64,000 nt of DNA from Terfezia claveryi (taxonomy: Eukaryota > Ascomycota > Pezizomycetes > Pezizales > Pezizaceae), in NCBI GenBank assembly GCA_015179025.1, contig WHUX01000147.1, positions 62,001-126,000 on the forward strand, given 5' to 3'. Each line of letters begins with the position of its first letter. The first letter of the stretch is position 1. Shown here piece after piece: positions 1 through 10,849 of this stretch. A model generated the notes under the pieces. That model made no database searches and was not told where the DNA came from. It was given only the letters and a program-made list of their open reading frames with translations. Both the position numbers and the translations under genes were made by a program.

Positions 1-141
1 TCTTAGAATAGGCAATAGTCATCGAATATGAGCAACGAGTTTTTTCTTTTTTAAAAATGAAAAATAAAAAATAAAATAAATGAATAAAACTATATATATA
101 TATAGCATGTAGGTATTGCCATTTCATATTAGCCTAACAAT

Positions 142-1436
142 ATGGCGGAGAACTATTACAACCCGGATGATGAAGAGTCGTTTGAACGCTTCAGAGTGTT
201 GTGGGAGCAGGACAATGGACTACACATCAGGAAAGAAAATAGTTTGTCTCCAGTGTCTCTAGAGACAGTATTGCCACTAGAGACAAGGTGTGTCTCCACG
301 ATTGGCAGAATGTCTCCCAGTGTCTCCTGGAGACACTGGAAGACACTGAGAGACATATGGGAGACACGCAGGAGACACCTAGGAGACATAAAAGACACAA
401 AAGATACCAGAGACAACCCTGTCTCCTGGAGACACCACCTGGCGTCCCGATGCCACTTTTTCTTGCTGATGCAATATTTCCTGAGCCTGGGTAGCAGTGA
501 ATTGGTAAAATTTGAGGCTACGCTGTTGGTTATGGAACGATTCGACCCAAGCAGGATTGAGTCTCGAGTAGCAGCCCAAGTACTCCTTGAGCTGATCTGG
601 ATAGGTCGGTACCACTTACGCCCTGGGGCCACGTCTACTTGGGATCCATTTTACCTAGACGACTACACTCTTTACGATTTATTGTGGGTTACTCTTTTCA
701 ACTTTTACCTGACTCTCTGCCGACCAACTACCAATGGCATGGGTGCGTTATCCTGGGGTATATGCGAAAATTGTCAATTTCCATCTGTAAGTTGACACTG
801 GGCCGAAGAACATCTGAGCCGTAACTTACCTTATTCTAGGTGCTTTCCGAGACCCATCGAATACCAGACGCCTTGGTGTCTCGACGTCGTGTATTTGTGC
901 CCCAACCATGTCACCCATCGCCCAGAATAATAGTACAATGTTGTGGGGAGCGCATCTCGCTTCTACCTTCCCGAAGGCATGTTCTTGATGTTGCATCTAA
1001 TCACAATGTCAGGCTAACTCCATGTAGACCTCCAGAGATTATCAACTTCTACGCAATACCCGACTGGACTTGGAGATGCTCTTTACTACAATGGAACACT
1101 CCCACATCTAGCGAGAGCGACACGGACGTGGAAGTGGATATGATTGCGGACAATGTTGAAGAGTGTGCAGTGGATTCGGAGTATAGTGGTTCCTCAGGCG
1201 CATCCTGCTCAACCAATAGTGAAATCTTTGGCTCTCCAAGCGAGCTCTGGGGGTCGTCTTCTAGTTTGGAAAGCTTACAAGCTTCAGAAGCGTCAGAAGC
1301 GTCAGAAGCCTCAGAAGCCTCAGAAGCATTGGAAAATGACGATTGGAGTACGCATTGGCCTGCGCGGAGGATTGCGGCTTTGGATTGGAATTGGGTTTGG
1401 TGTGCAGTAGATGCGCAAGGGTCGGCCAATAACTGA
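142..1436 (+). CDS. Hypothetical two-exon protein, acidic Ser-rich C-terminus
   Basis: I do not recognise this protein. An ATG-started frame from 142 is open to a 5' splice site GTAAGT at 787. A 53-nt intron (787-839) ends in TTCTAG, and the frame continues in phase 0 from 840 to a stop at 1434-1436, giving about 413 residues. The first exon contains an odd GAGACA/TGTCTC repeat block (231-450) that may be an unrecognised intron or an expansion. Exon 2 ends in an acidic, serine-rich tail with five Ser-Glu-Ala repeats and a Trp-rich stretch (DWNWVW). No catalytic motif, signal peptide or clear membrane helix is seen. It lies about 0.4 kb upstream of a hAT transposase gene on the same strand, so it could be an accessory ORF of that element or a host gene. 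Good splice sites support real coding; the function is unknown. Confidence 0.5.
231..450. repeat. GAGACA/TGTCTC repeat cluster
   Basis: More than a dozen copies of GAGACA or its complement TGTCTC are packed into about 210 bp, in both orientations. Several are arranged as short palindromes, for example CCTGGAGACACTGG next to TGTCTCC. The block lies within the first exon of the upstream hypothetical gene and stays open in that frame. Confidence 0.75.
1284..1328 (+). repeat. Coding 9-bp repeat (Ser-Glu-Ala x5)
   Basis: Five tandem copies of TCAGAAGCN encode repeated Ser-Glu-Ala in the acidic tail of the 142-1436 gene. The nine-base period keeps the frame. Confidence 0.85.
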
Positions 1437-1557
1437 CATTTCTTTCCTACTGTATCCTTACTTGTGTAACCTTGTATACAACGTTGAGTTTTTGAATTGA
1501 AGAGGCACTGCAAGTACCTATGGCATTGGATATGCGCCTCTCGAAGCCACCCACTTT

Positions 1558-1712
1558 TCCGTGACAGAAGTGGTTTTCCGTGACAGAAGTGGTTTTCCGT
1601 GACAGAAGTGGTTTTCCGTGACAGAAGTGGTTTTCCATGACAGAAGTGGTTTTCCATGACAGTAGCGGATTTCCGTGACAGAAGTAGTTTTCCGTGACAG
1701 AAGTCCGTGATA
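1558..1712. repeat. 19-bp minisatellite with CCGTGACA core (array 1)
   Basis: About eight tandem units of GTGACAGAAGTGGTTTTCC, with a few C/T variants (CCATGACA). The array lies between the first gene and the hAT transposase gene. It shares the octamer CCGTGACA with three other local minisatellites that have different spacer sequence. Confidence 0.9.
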
Positions 1713-3055
1713 CTGTCTCCTCTGTCCTAGAGAGTTAATAAATATGTTCAATTCCCTGATGTATTGCTTGACCAGTCCACCAACTACAACAGCCTGAAAG
1801 TATCAACCGCCAACCCCTTTTACCAATATGTCTATCTCTCCAAACGTCCTGGTCCCTTCATTTGCGATAGATTCGTCCCTCACCAGGATTCTAGGGGGTA
1901 CTGCGTTCAAGTAGGAGGCCGAGAAGTCTGCCTGTTTCACAGAATGGTGGGAGACGACCGAATGGGCCGGCAAAGTCCGTGACAATCTTGCCAAGGACAT
2001 GCTGAATCGAAACAATATTAGCCCACCACGATGGGATTCCAAACTGCGAACGGCAATGCACTGGGCTCAATTCGGTCAAGGGGCAAAGGTCAGTAGTGGA
2101 GAACCTTTCATATATTGCTTGGGTTGCAACAGTTCGTTACAGCACCCGAGTGCATTCAACTTGGGTATGACACACATGAAATCACACCTGAGCTCTGGGA
2201 GATGCCGCGCCGCAACTGGGCGAAAGAAGGAGGATATTGCCAACATGTTTGTGAGGGTAATTATATAATCCGTGCCAATGCAGAATACGCAGACTGATAT
2301 TATCCGTAGGCTGCAACTACTACTGCTATACAAGTTCCTCAATTTAGTGATGATGTATTTCAACATGAACTGATGAAAACGGTCATTGCATCCAACCTAC
2401 CTTTCCAGACAATCGAGCATCCACAATTCCACCGCCTCCTAAACCTTCTCAGGCCTCGAATAAATATCCCCAGTGCAACTACACTTCGGCGTAGTATACA
2501 TCATTATGTAGCGGAAATTCAAGCGAAGCTCAAGAAAAGATTTCCAGACGATACATTGCTTCACCTCGCCACTGACTGTTGGACCTCACCTAATAAATTA
2601 GCATTTATGGGTACAACACTCCACTACATAGACAAAGAATGGCAAGTGCGTCAACATACTATCGGATTCCAATTCCTTGGAGGGGAATCTCATAATGCAG
2701 TACAACTGGCCAATAAGCTAAGCCAAATAATCCGGGACTTGGGTATCACTAGCCGGGTCTTAGCTATTGTCTCAGACAATGCTAGTGTCAACATAGCACT
2801 GGCCAAGCATTTACAGGCAAATGTATTCTGTCCAAAGTGGAATGCGGAGCAATATAGACTTCCCTGCCTCGCACATGTTATCGCGTTGGTGAGCAACCAG
2901 TATATGAAAGAACTTAAGTCAAGCCCAGATAATGATGACACTATCTCATCCGCTCCTCAAGTGGAGACTTCAATCAAAGTACTGCAAGGGTATGCGCCAG
3001 GTACATTTGCGCGATCAGTATGCAAGGTTAGTCATATTTGCTCTGCAATAACCCC

Positions 3056-3140
3056 GTCACAGAATTCCACATGTCACGGAATTACACAATGTCACGGAAT
3101 TCCACATGTCACGGAATTCCACAATGTCACGGAATCCTAT
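3056..3140. repeat. 17-18-bp minisatellite, TGTCACGG core, inside intron 2 of the hAT gene (array 2)
   Basis: Five tandem units built on GTCACGGAATTCCACAT, which carries the reverse complement of CCGTGACA. The array fills most of the predicted intron 3027-3171, whose branch-like CTAAC and TTTCCAG acceptor follow it. Confidence 0.85.
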
Positions 3141-3832
3141 CCCCCAATCCCATGTGCTAACAGTTTTCCAGGTTCGGGAGCTGTGTAAAGCTATAGTGGC
3201 TAGTCCTCAATGGTTGGCACAATTCAAAGAACTCCAAAATGACACTCCCGTGCCAATGGGCCTCATACAGGACGTCAGAACTCGGTGGAACTCCACCTTT
3301 GACATGCTTACGCGAGCATTGCGACTACAGTCATACATTGAACAATGGATCAGTCTGACTACAACTGAAGGAAAGTATAGCCTATTGTGGCTGAGTAAAG
3401 AAGAATGGGCCCAAGTTCAGGAGGCTATAATTTTTCTGAAACCGCTCTCTGATTATACACATGCTATTTCCACAGGCCAGCATGCGACTATACACAACGC
3501 GTTATTCATCTACAACGACATTTTCGACCACATCGAAAAACAACGCAAACGTATACACAAACTTCCAGCCAGCGCGACGTGGGCACCAGGATTTTTGTGC
3601 GCAACGAAAGGCTGTCACCTCATATTGCAGAAGTATTATTCGAGAACGGAAAAACAATCACTCATCTACAATCTAGCGACTATCCTGGATCCATCTAAGA
3701 AGTTATCCTTGTACGCGGATTGGGGAAATGTCTCGGTACAGGATCCTACCATGAATCAGGAGGCTGTTGACTGCATACCATACACAGAATATTACCAGTA
3801 AGTATCAATTCTACAAACGTTATGGAGTACAT

Positions 3833-3895
3833 TCCGTGACAACAGATGCATCCGTGACAACAGATGCATCGTGACAACAGATGTATCCGTGACAT
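3833..3895. repeat. 18-bp minisatellite, CCGTGACA core, inside intron 3 of the hAT gene (array 3)
   Basis: Three to four tandem units of CCGTGACAACAGATGCAT lie within predicted intron 3798-3933 (donor GTAAGT, acceptor ACTTAG). Confidence 0.85.
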
Positions 3896-4740
3896 TATGA
3901 AAGAATGAGAATCTGACCTTATTGGGTACTTAGAGTACAGTTTGAGGAATATTTTGATATCAACTACGCCAGGTACGCACCGGAGCCCCAGGCTCAGAAG
4001 AGTCGCCTCGACGATTCAGAGCAATCTACATCATGCGTCGACTACAAGAGCGGACAGTGACCAAATCAGAGAATATTCCGGAGGTCAAGAGATACTTAAC
4101 CAGTGGTCTGGCCATACTAGATGGGCAGTGTCCCCTATCCTGGTGGAAGGTTCATGCCATTGAATACCCGACGCTAGCACGAATGGCAAGGGACATATTG
4201 AGTATTCCACTGACATCTGTGGCTGTTGAGCGTATATTCAGCGGTGCTCGAGATATTTTGCCTTACCGCCGGAACCGAATGGGTCACCAGATGATCACAG
4301 CGCTAATGTTGACGAAATCTTGGGACTCGATACACGCAAAATATACAGAACCAGACCCTGAGAACACTCCTGCACATGTGGAAGAAGGATTAGCTGATCA
4401 TGATGAAATTGATGTGAGCCAGGAGAGACAGGCTCTCAGATATGACGCAGAATTCCTCTGCCGCATGATGCCAGTCACTCTAGATGGACCATCAGGAAAT
4501 GGTGATACGGTGTCAGAGTATGAGAGTAGCATGGAGGGAGAGGAAGAGTTTGAGGGAGATGATCTTGATGTGGGAGATACAACTTCTCAGATTTCTAGCC
4601 CATTCAACAATTTCAGTGCGCAGTCAGCGGGAGGAATTGGCTTATTCCAAGGCAGCCTATTGAGGGAGGAAAGAGGGACCCCAACACCCTGCACCCCACA
4701 TCGCGGACTAAGCGCCCTGCCTCTCCATCCGTCAACCTGA

Positions 4741-5492
4741 CGCCTTCAATGGCAACGAGGCTCCAGAAAAAGTTACGGCCCACTCAGCGTAGGAATTACA
4801 AAGTGTGAGCCTGCATACTTGAGGGGGCGCAAACCGAGGTAGGTATGGTCAATTATCCTTTGTTCATTGTTTTTTTCCTTTGTCCTTTGTACCTGAGTTT
4901 TGCTTTTTCCTATTAGCTTCCCTTGTATGGGTGGGTTTCTTTTTGTGCGTGGGTTTCCTTAATGTGTTGTTTTTTTGGTTGAATTGTGATTATTATGACG
5001 AGCGACACCAGGGTGGATTAGTTCTCATGATGAATCCGCGGTTGATACTCTTTTTTATTTTTTTTATTTTGGTCATTGATTACTTACGGGATGTAAATTG
5101 AGTTTGGGGAGAATGGGAATAATTCACGATGTGGAACTGTGGGCACTTCTTGGGTGGACGTAGGAATCTTGAGAGCATTTATGTATGAATTATTATTAAG
5201 ATAGGGCGGATGGAGGGTTTAGGGATTAGAAGCAAACGTGAGAAATTTGGGTGCAAGGAAAAGGATAACATGGGGACGAGTAGGTAGGACGTTTGATATA
5301 GAATGTGTGGACGTATGGCAGCACAAACAGAGCATAGAGAACGTGAGAGAGAAATTTGAAAGAATGGTTCTAGAAATCGTGACAGCAGAAGCAATCCGTA
5401 ACTAAGAATGGTGACATTGGCAAAAACCATACAAAGGGACAGGAACGGGGTTTGGTGGGATCGGTGCCATGCTGGAAGATGAAACGAGCGAT
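4741..5492. other. Intergenic, T-rich then purine-rich, no gene seen
   Basis: This follows the hAT reading frame. The stretch 4850-5060 is T-rich low-complexity sequence. No conserved coding motif was recognised. One isolated degenerate copy of the CGTGACA motif occurs near 5380. Confidence 0.5.
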
Positions 5493-5580
5493 CCGTGACA
5501 AGACTGGCAATCCGTGACAAGACTGGCAATCCGTGACAAGAGTGGCAATCCGTGACAAGACGGGCAATCCGTGACAAGCC
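5493..5580. repeat. 19-bp minisatellite with CCGTGACA core (array 4)
   Basis: Five tandem units of CCGTGACAAGACTGGCAAT. Its spacer differs from arrays 1-3 but it has the same octamer. Confidence 0.9.
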
Positions 5581-5829
5581 GTATGCACGGACGAATAGGG
5601 GAAAGAACGGAAAACCCTGGACTTGGCAAATGCACAAGTGTGAACGAGGTTAGTAAGGGATCTTGGCGAGTAATCTGTAGATCACCGATTAATCGGCGAA
5701 GTGGTCCGAGGCGAGTTGCAGTAGGCAGAGACCGAGGTGAGTCGATAGCCGAACGAGTTGTAAGGGCCAGAAACTCGGACCGACTCGCCCCGTGGCACAC
5801 ACTATTCTCAACTGTCTACTCCCTAATAG
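5581..5829. other. Short intergenic stretch with an inverted repeat
   Basis: No gene was recognised. TCCGAGGCGAGT near 5705 is echoed inverted around 5775-5790 (ACTCGGACCGACTCGCC). This might be a degraded element end. Confidence 0.3.
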
Positions 5830-8800
5830 CTCTACTTCCACTGTTTGTCTTGTCAATATTCGATATGTTCCTTCTCTTGGTCACTCACTGTTTTCTTAGA
5901 ATGCTGTTCGATCTCATCTTTCCACTTTTTCTACGGACTCTGGGTTTCATGTTACGAAGAAAGGCAATGATTCTGTGTTATTTATGGTGGAATTTATTGG
6001 AAGTCTCCTGTTTATTATTGAGTCAAATGAAAAGGCATTGGTTTCCTCATCTCGAAAAACTATCGATCACTGGCATCAGTCATTCGGTCATCAAGCCATT
6101 ACTGACCTCAAACATAAAAAACTCTACTCTGACAGTGATATTCTCCCAACACCCCCTAATAACTATCATTGCGAGCCATGTATACTCGCCAAATCTACTC
6201 ACTCTGTCCCTAAGTCTATAATATCTTGTGCCTCCAATATTCTCGAACTTATTTACTCAGATCTTAGTGGTAAACTCCCCACACCCTCTTTTGGTGGAGC
6301 AAGCTACTTCATCACACTTATTGATAACTACTCTCATGCTTCTTGGGTCTACTTCCTTAAACACAAATCCGACTCAACTAAATCAATCTAAGACTTTATT
6401 ACCTTAGTTGAAAAGCAAACATCACACCATGTTAAACATTTTCGTACTGATAATGGTGGAGAGTATGTGAACAAAGATCTCGAACAGTTCTTTAAGTCAA
6501 AAGGCATTGTGCATGAACTAATGCCACCTTACTCTCATGAATCTAATGGTGTAGCTGAATGCTTCAACCGAACAATACAGAACATAATGAGGGCTATGTT
6601 AACAAATATGGACAAAAGATTCTAGGCTGAAGCATGCTCAACTTCGACCTATCTTCGAAATCGGTCACCTCATAGTGCTGTCAAAGGGAAGACTCCCTAT
6701 AAGGTCTTTCACGGCAATAAATCTACCATCTCTCACCTTCAACCCTTCGGCAAGGAATGTTATATACACATACCTGAGGAACGATGACCTGTAGGCAGTA
6801 AACTCCTACCACAGGCTGAGAAAGGTATATTGATTGGTTATACTAATAGCACAGCTATCTATAAGGTCCATGTACCTTCTAGAAAGCATACTTATACAGT
6901 TTGAGCACAAGATGTCATTTTCGGACCGAGTACAACTCTAGAAGGGGTACCTCCACCTACATCTAACTCAACTAATCCATTACAGTCACCAACTATGAAT
7001 ACTGCTTCTCCTCCTACTTCTCCACTTGAAGTAATTTCATACACTAGTTCAGAATTCCCAAACGAATATCTCCGGCAACAATGGTGTATACGAAATCCAA
7101 AACAAGCAGAAGAATGGTATTTCAAGGGACACCCACTCGTTTCTAAAGCATGGTTCCCTAGTATGACTCTTTCACATCCGACTGAAACAACATCGGACAC
7201 AACTACTTCCTCATCACCTATTCCTCCAACATCAACTGCAATGTCATCACCTTCTTCACTAGCTCCTGGACCTATATCTAAACCAACTCCACAAGTTCAC
7301 TTACCTCCTCCACCTCAAAATTGAGATGAATATTCACCACTTACTTCACTTCCTTAAGACCTTCGACAATCTTTACCCGATGACTCCAATGATGGAAACT
7401 TCACCCGAATCATTAGTGGAAAAATAGTTAGACCTTCAACCATTACCAAGGCAGGTCGAGCTGTTTTCAAGCCAATAAAATTCGGAACTGCACAAGCTCC
7501 TATCATCCCCATAATCGGTCAAAAGATACAGTTTGATATTCATTCTAGATTAATCGAAGACCCACCTGAAGTCTTTGATGAGGATAAGGAAGAAGATAAA
7601 GTATTGATCGCTTTAGTCTTACAACATGGTGATGAACCTCGAACCTTTAAACAGGCTGTTAACTCACCTGATGAAGAAAAATGGAGAAAGGCTATGAACG
7701 ATGAGTTGGAAGCTATGAAGGATCAAGATGTTTGGAAAGTGGTTCCAATACTACAAGATAGAAATATTATTGGAAGCAAGTGGGTATTTAAGATTAAGCG
7801 AGATGCTAATGGGAATATCGATCAGTACAAGGCTCGTCTAGTTGCTCAAGGTTTCTCTCAACAACCCAGCACAGACTTTGATGAAATCTTCTCTCCTGTT
7901 GTCTGATACAACTCTCTCTACCTCCTTATCGCTTTATCTGCCTACTTCCAATAGGAACCTCAATAAATAGATATCAAAGCAGCCTTCCTTTACGGCCCTT
8001 TGAATGAAATTATCTACATGCAACTCCCGGAAGGCACTCGGATTGACGGCATGTGTGCTAAACTTAACTGATCCATTTATAGATTAAAGCAGTCTCCTCG
8101 TCAGTGGTATGGACGATTAACATCTTTCCTCCTGACAATAGGTTTCTCTGCTTGTGCCTTTGACCCCTGTGTCTTCGTCCATAAGTCTGGTACAATCATA
8201 CTCGCCCTTTATGTTGACGACATTACTTTATTCGGATATAAAGACTTAGCCATTATGAAGTCTACCAAACAGTTACTCAAACCAGAGTTTAAGTTAACTG
8301 ATATGGGTAACTTACATTGGCTTCTAGGAATTCGAATTGAGTACTCTAAGCACAGTATCACACTATCCCAATCCTCCTACATTGATAAGATCCCCGAACG
8401 TTTCAGTATGATGGACTGCAATCCTGTCACTCTTCCTCTTGACTCGAACCATACTCTTCAACAATGCACAGATGAAGATGAGGTTACCAACATCTCCCTC
8501 CATCAACAAATCGTTGGATCACTCATGTATACAGTTATTGGAACACGTCCTGACCTAGCTTACTCTGTAACTCTCCTCTTACAATTCTCTCACAAACCAT
8601 CAAACGATCACTTCGGAGCAGTTAAACGAGTTCTACGCTACCTTAAGGGTACTTGTGATCTTACCTTAACCTACAAACTCAGACAATCTCTTTCACTCGA
8701 AGGATTTACTAATTCAGACTTTGCTGAATATTGTGACACTCGACAGTCGACCTCAGGATATATCTTCAAGCTCGCCTCTTGTATTATCTGCTGGAGATCA

Positions 8801-9151
8801 CAAAAACAAAAATGCGTGACAACCTCCACTACCGAAGCAGAATACATTGCTAGTTCTACTGCTGCTAAACAACAAATTTGGCTTCAGAACACACTAAGTG
8901 AGCTCTCTATCAATGATATTTCCTCTGCCCTCTCTTGTGACAATAACGGCTCTATCGACCTGTTTCATAATCCTCGAATCTCTGATAAGTCAAAGCATAT
9001 TGACGTTACTTACCACTTCGTCAATAAACTCATTAACTCCGGCACTATTACGCTGTTGCACATTCCTGGTGAACACAATCCAGTGGACATATGCACAAAG
9101 GCCTTTCCTGGTCCACAGTTCTCTTATCTCAAAGGATTAATCATGGGATAA
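5830..9151 (+). pseudogene. Copia-1: Ty1/copia pol, 5'-truncated, with stop codons
   Basis: A Ty1/copia polyprotein remnant. In order: the end of protease/GAG-pre-integrase (DHWHQSFGHQA near 6070; an HX-CXXC zinc region ending CEPCILAK), integrase core (TDNGGEYV near 6450; a Y-S-H-E-S-N-G-V-A-E motif near 6530), reverse transcriptase (SKWVFKIKRDANG near 7780; the Y-K-A-R-L-V-A-Q-G motif; LYVDDITLF near 8210), and RNase H (TSTTEAEYIA near 8825; SKHIDV near 8985). It ends at 9151. Stops at about 6389, 6624, 6786, 7904, 7952 and 8069 are TAA, TAG or TGA at places where the family has Gln, Trp or Arg, so they fit single C-to-T or G-to-A changes. No gag or 5' LTR was found, so the 5' end is missing. 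Confidence 0.9.
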
Positions 9152-9165
9152 CAAGTGAGAATGGG

Positions 9166-9801
9166 TATTGAAAATAATTATTTCCTTTCGATATAGTTAA
9201 GTATTTCCATATAATATATCGTTCTCTCTTATGATTACTTCCACATCATGCTGATACCCAATATGGACACTTGCTACCCGATTAAGGACTTCTGTATTAT
9301 TTCTTTCACATGTGTTCACATGTTGTTCACATGTTTTTATTATTTTTGCTTACTTTCCTAACTTAGTATCTATTATCGTTGCATGATACTGCTTTACTAC
9401 TTAAGGTTACTGCTTACTTGTCTCAGTTGTCATGACTCAATGATCACATCTTCTATGACTTTCTGTTATATTCATTGACTCATATTACTGTCTCAGTAGT
9501 ACACCTCCATGTATTTCTTCATTCACATGTGCACGATATACTATTCTTAGGTTATGTAACTTTGACTTTCTTACTAGATCTTTACCTTCAACTCGTACCA
9601 TTATATACGAGTTTCATACTCCTATATCTAGTTCTACACACTTCTCGATTAGACTCAATAGACTGTCTACTCTCGACATAGTTCTACCATTTGCTCTCTT
9701 GCACTTCTGTTCACTCACATTTTTTGCTTCATAGTACTACTGTCCACCACTACTACCTCTATAATTACTACCGCGATACCTCCGCTCATAGTAACCTTTC
9801 A
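9166..9801 (+). repeat. Probable 3' LTR of Copia-1
   Basis: The pol stop is followed by a purine-rich tract (AACAAGTGAGAATGGG, 9150-9165) that would serve as polypurine tract. The LTR would then begin TATTGAAAAT (a canonical TG changed to TA). The far end is set at TTTCA near 9801, before sequence of another LTR begins; this end is uncertain because no partner LTR is in the window. Confidence 0.5.
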
Positions 9802-10066
9802 ATAAGATAGTTAGTTAGAACTCATATTATAGTTAGAGTATAATCAATATAGAAGTTCTACTAGTTAATCTTTAAGTATTTTTGGCACTTCTATGCTACT
9901 TTACCTATTATTGTAATCTTATACTACTGGTAATAACTTTAATAGTAAGAATTAATAATACACTTTTAGTAATCTATCTACTTGATAGTATATATTACTA
10001 GACTGAGATTATCTAATTTGGTTAGATTATCTTATCTAATCTAATCTGATTCTCTAACCCTCTATA
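9802..10066 (+). repeat. Degraded GypB LTR fragment
   Basis: By eye this matches the reverse complement of the 44550-44840 part of the GypB LTR. Shared blocks include the TAGTTAGAAC and AGAAGTTCTACTAGTTAAT regions. It is AT-shifted relative to the 44.5-kb copy. Confidence 0.7.
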
Positions 10067-10102
10067 TAATATATTATAGTACCTTAGGAGATAGATCGGA
10101 GA
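10067..10102. repeat. Left remnant of the ~147-bp satellite
   Basis: Sequence around ATAGTACCTTAGGAGATAG resembles units of the satellite that resumes at 16353. GypA-2 therefore inserted inside the satellite. The last five bases (GGAGA, 10098-10102) are the target duplication. Confidence 0.6.
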
Positions 10103-10692
10103 TGTAACATGGGCTCTGGAGGACAAGGCGACCAAGGGGTACACCAGGGCAGTGGCAAGGGGGAATCGCACACGTAGAAGCACTACGTATGTAATTTAGG
10201 GAAAAGATACGGGCAAGGCAAGGGCAGGGCTAGGGTAACACTTACGTAGGAACACTACATGTGTGACTAGGAAAACTAGGTTTATCATAGACACCTGTCA
10301 CAGATGTCACGGACGATGTCAGTGGGGGCAGGATGTTCAGAAGGCAAGAGGCAAGGACAAGAGACACGCGGAAGTGGTTGCCGCATATATCCAAGGGAGG
10401 CAGCTATGCTGCAGAGTTGTTTGTATAAGACAAGGATGTGTATAAGGGGGTGCACAAGCACTGAGAGAAGTAAGGTCCTATATTGGGTATACAAGACGTT
10501 AGATGGGGATCCAACGTAAGTGCGAGAGCGAGGAGATATATATACATGGTGGCCCAAGGCTGATAATAGAATAAGGTTTCGAGATAGGGAACCCTCGACA
10601 GTCATGCCGAAAGTAGCACGACTGTCAAAACACAATCCGGTACTAGGCAACATCAATAACAATAACAACAGTAAAGAGAGACGGTTCTTACA
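10103..10692 (-). repeat. GypA-2 3' LTR
   Basis: 590 bp, TG...CA ends. It is followed on its inner side by the polypurine tract read on the minus strand (AAAGAGGGGGATAG, about 10693-10707). It contains the CTACGTGTG/CACGTAG hairpin seen in all family LTRs. Confidence 0.9.
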
Positions 10693-10849
10693 CTATCCCC
10701 CTCTTTAGGCAAGAACTCCAGCGACACGAAGGCCTGGGTGTGATAATAGTAAAAACAACCTAACAATAACAAAAACAATAATTATAACTCCAACTCCAAA
10801 TCAACAAAGACAAGACAAAAATATCATTCAGCTGGATGAGGCTTGTGAG

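Larger units (their letters stand above)
1828..4740 (+). pseudogene. hAT-family transposase, degenerate, with introns
   Basis: Transposase of the hAT superfamily. The best model starts at ATG 1828 and joins 1828-2256, 2310-3026, 3172-3797 and 3934 to about 4740. Introns are short GT-AG types (53, 145 and 136 nt) and the frame continues across each. A BED-like zinc finger (CLGC then HMKSH) lies near 2136-2190. The catalytic core shows ATDCWTSPN, SDNASVN and RLPCLAHVIAL, then QDVRTRWNSTFDML after intron 2. The hAT C-terminal dimerisation block (SVAVERIFSGARDIL, PYRRNRM) is at about 4100-4290, followed by an acidic tail. An in-frame TAG at 1912-1914 (possibly from CAG) and a frame change near 4030 suggest inactivation. 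Introns 2 and 3 each contain a CCGTGACA minisatellite. Element termini were not found. Confidence 0.85.

Noticed and set aside
1..141. Promoter of the first gene
   Set aside because: A TATATA run near 92-104 is present, but the flank is low-complexity AT-rich DNA and no start site can be assigned.
1049..1751. Minus-strand ORFs with repeated CHGKPLLSRKTTSVTENHF-like peptides
   Set aside because: Direct translation of the 19-bp minisatellite and antisense to the hypothetical gene; there is no independent support.
1558..5580. CRISPR-like arrays (conserved core with spacers)
   Set aside because: Within each array the spacers are identical, the units are under 20 bp, and the host is a eukaryote; these are minisatellites.
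5571..6221. 216-codon plus-strand ORF overlapping the Copia-1 start
   Set aside because: It is in a different frame from the recognisable copia motifs and spans the truncation junction; no domain was recognised.
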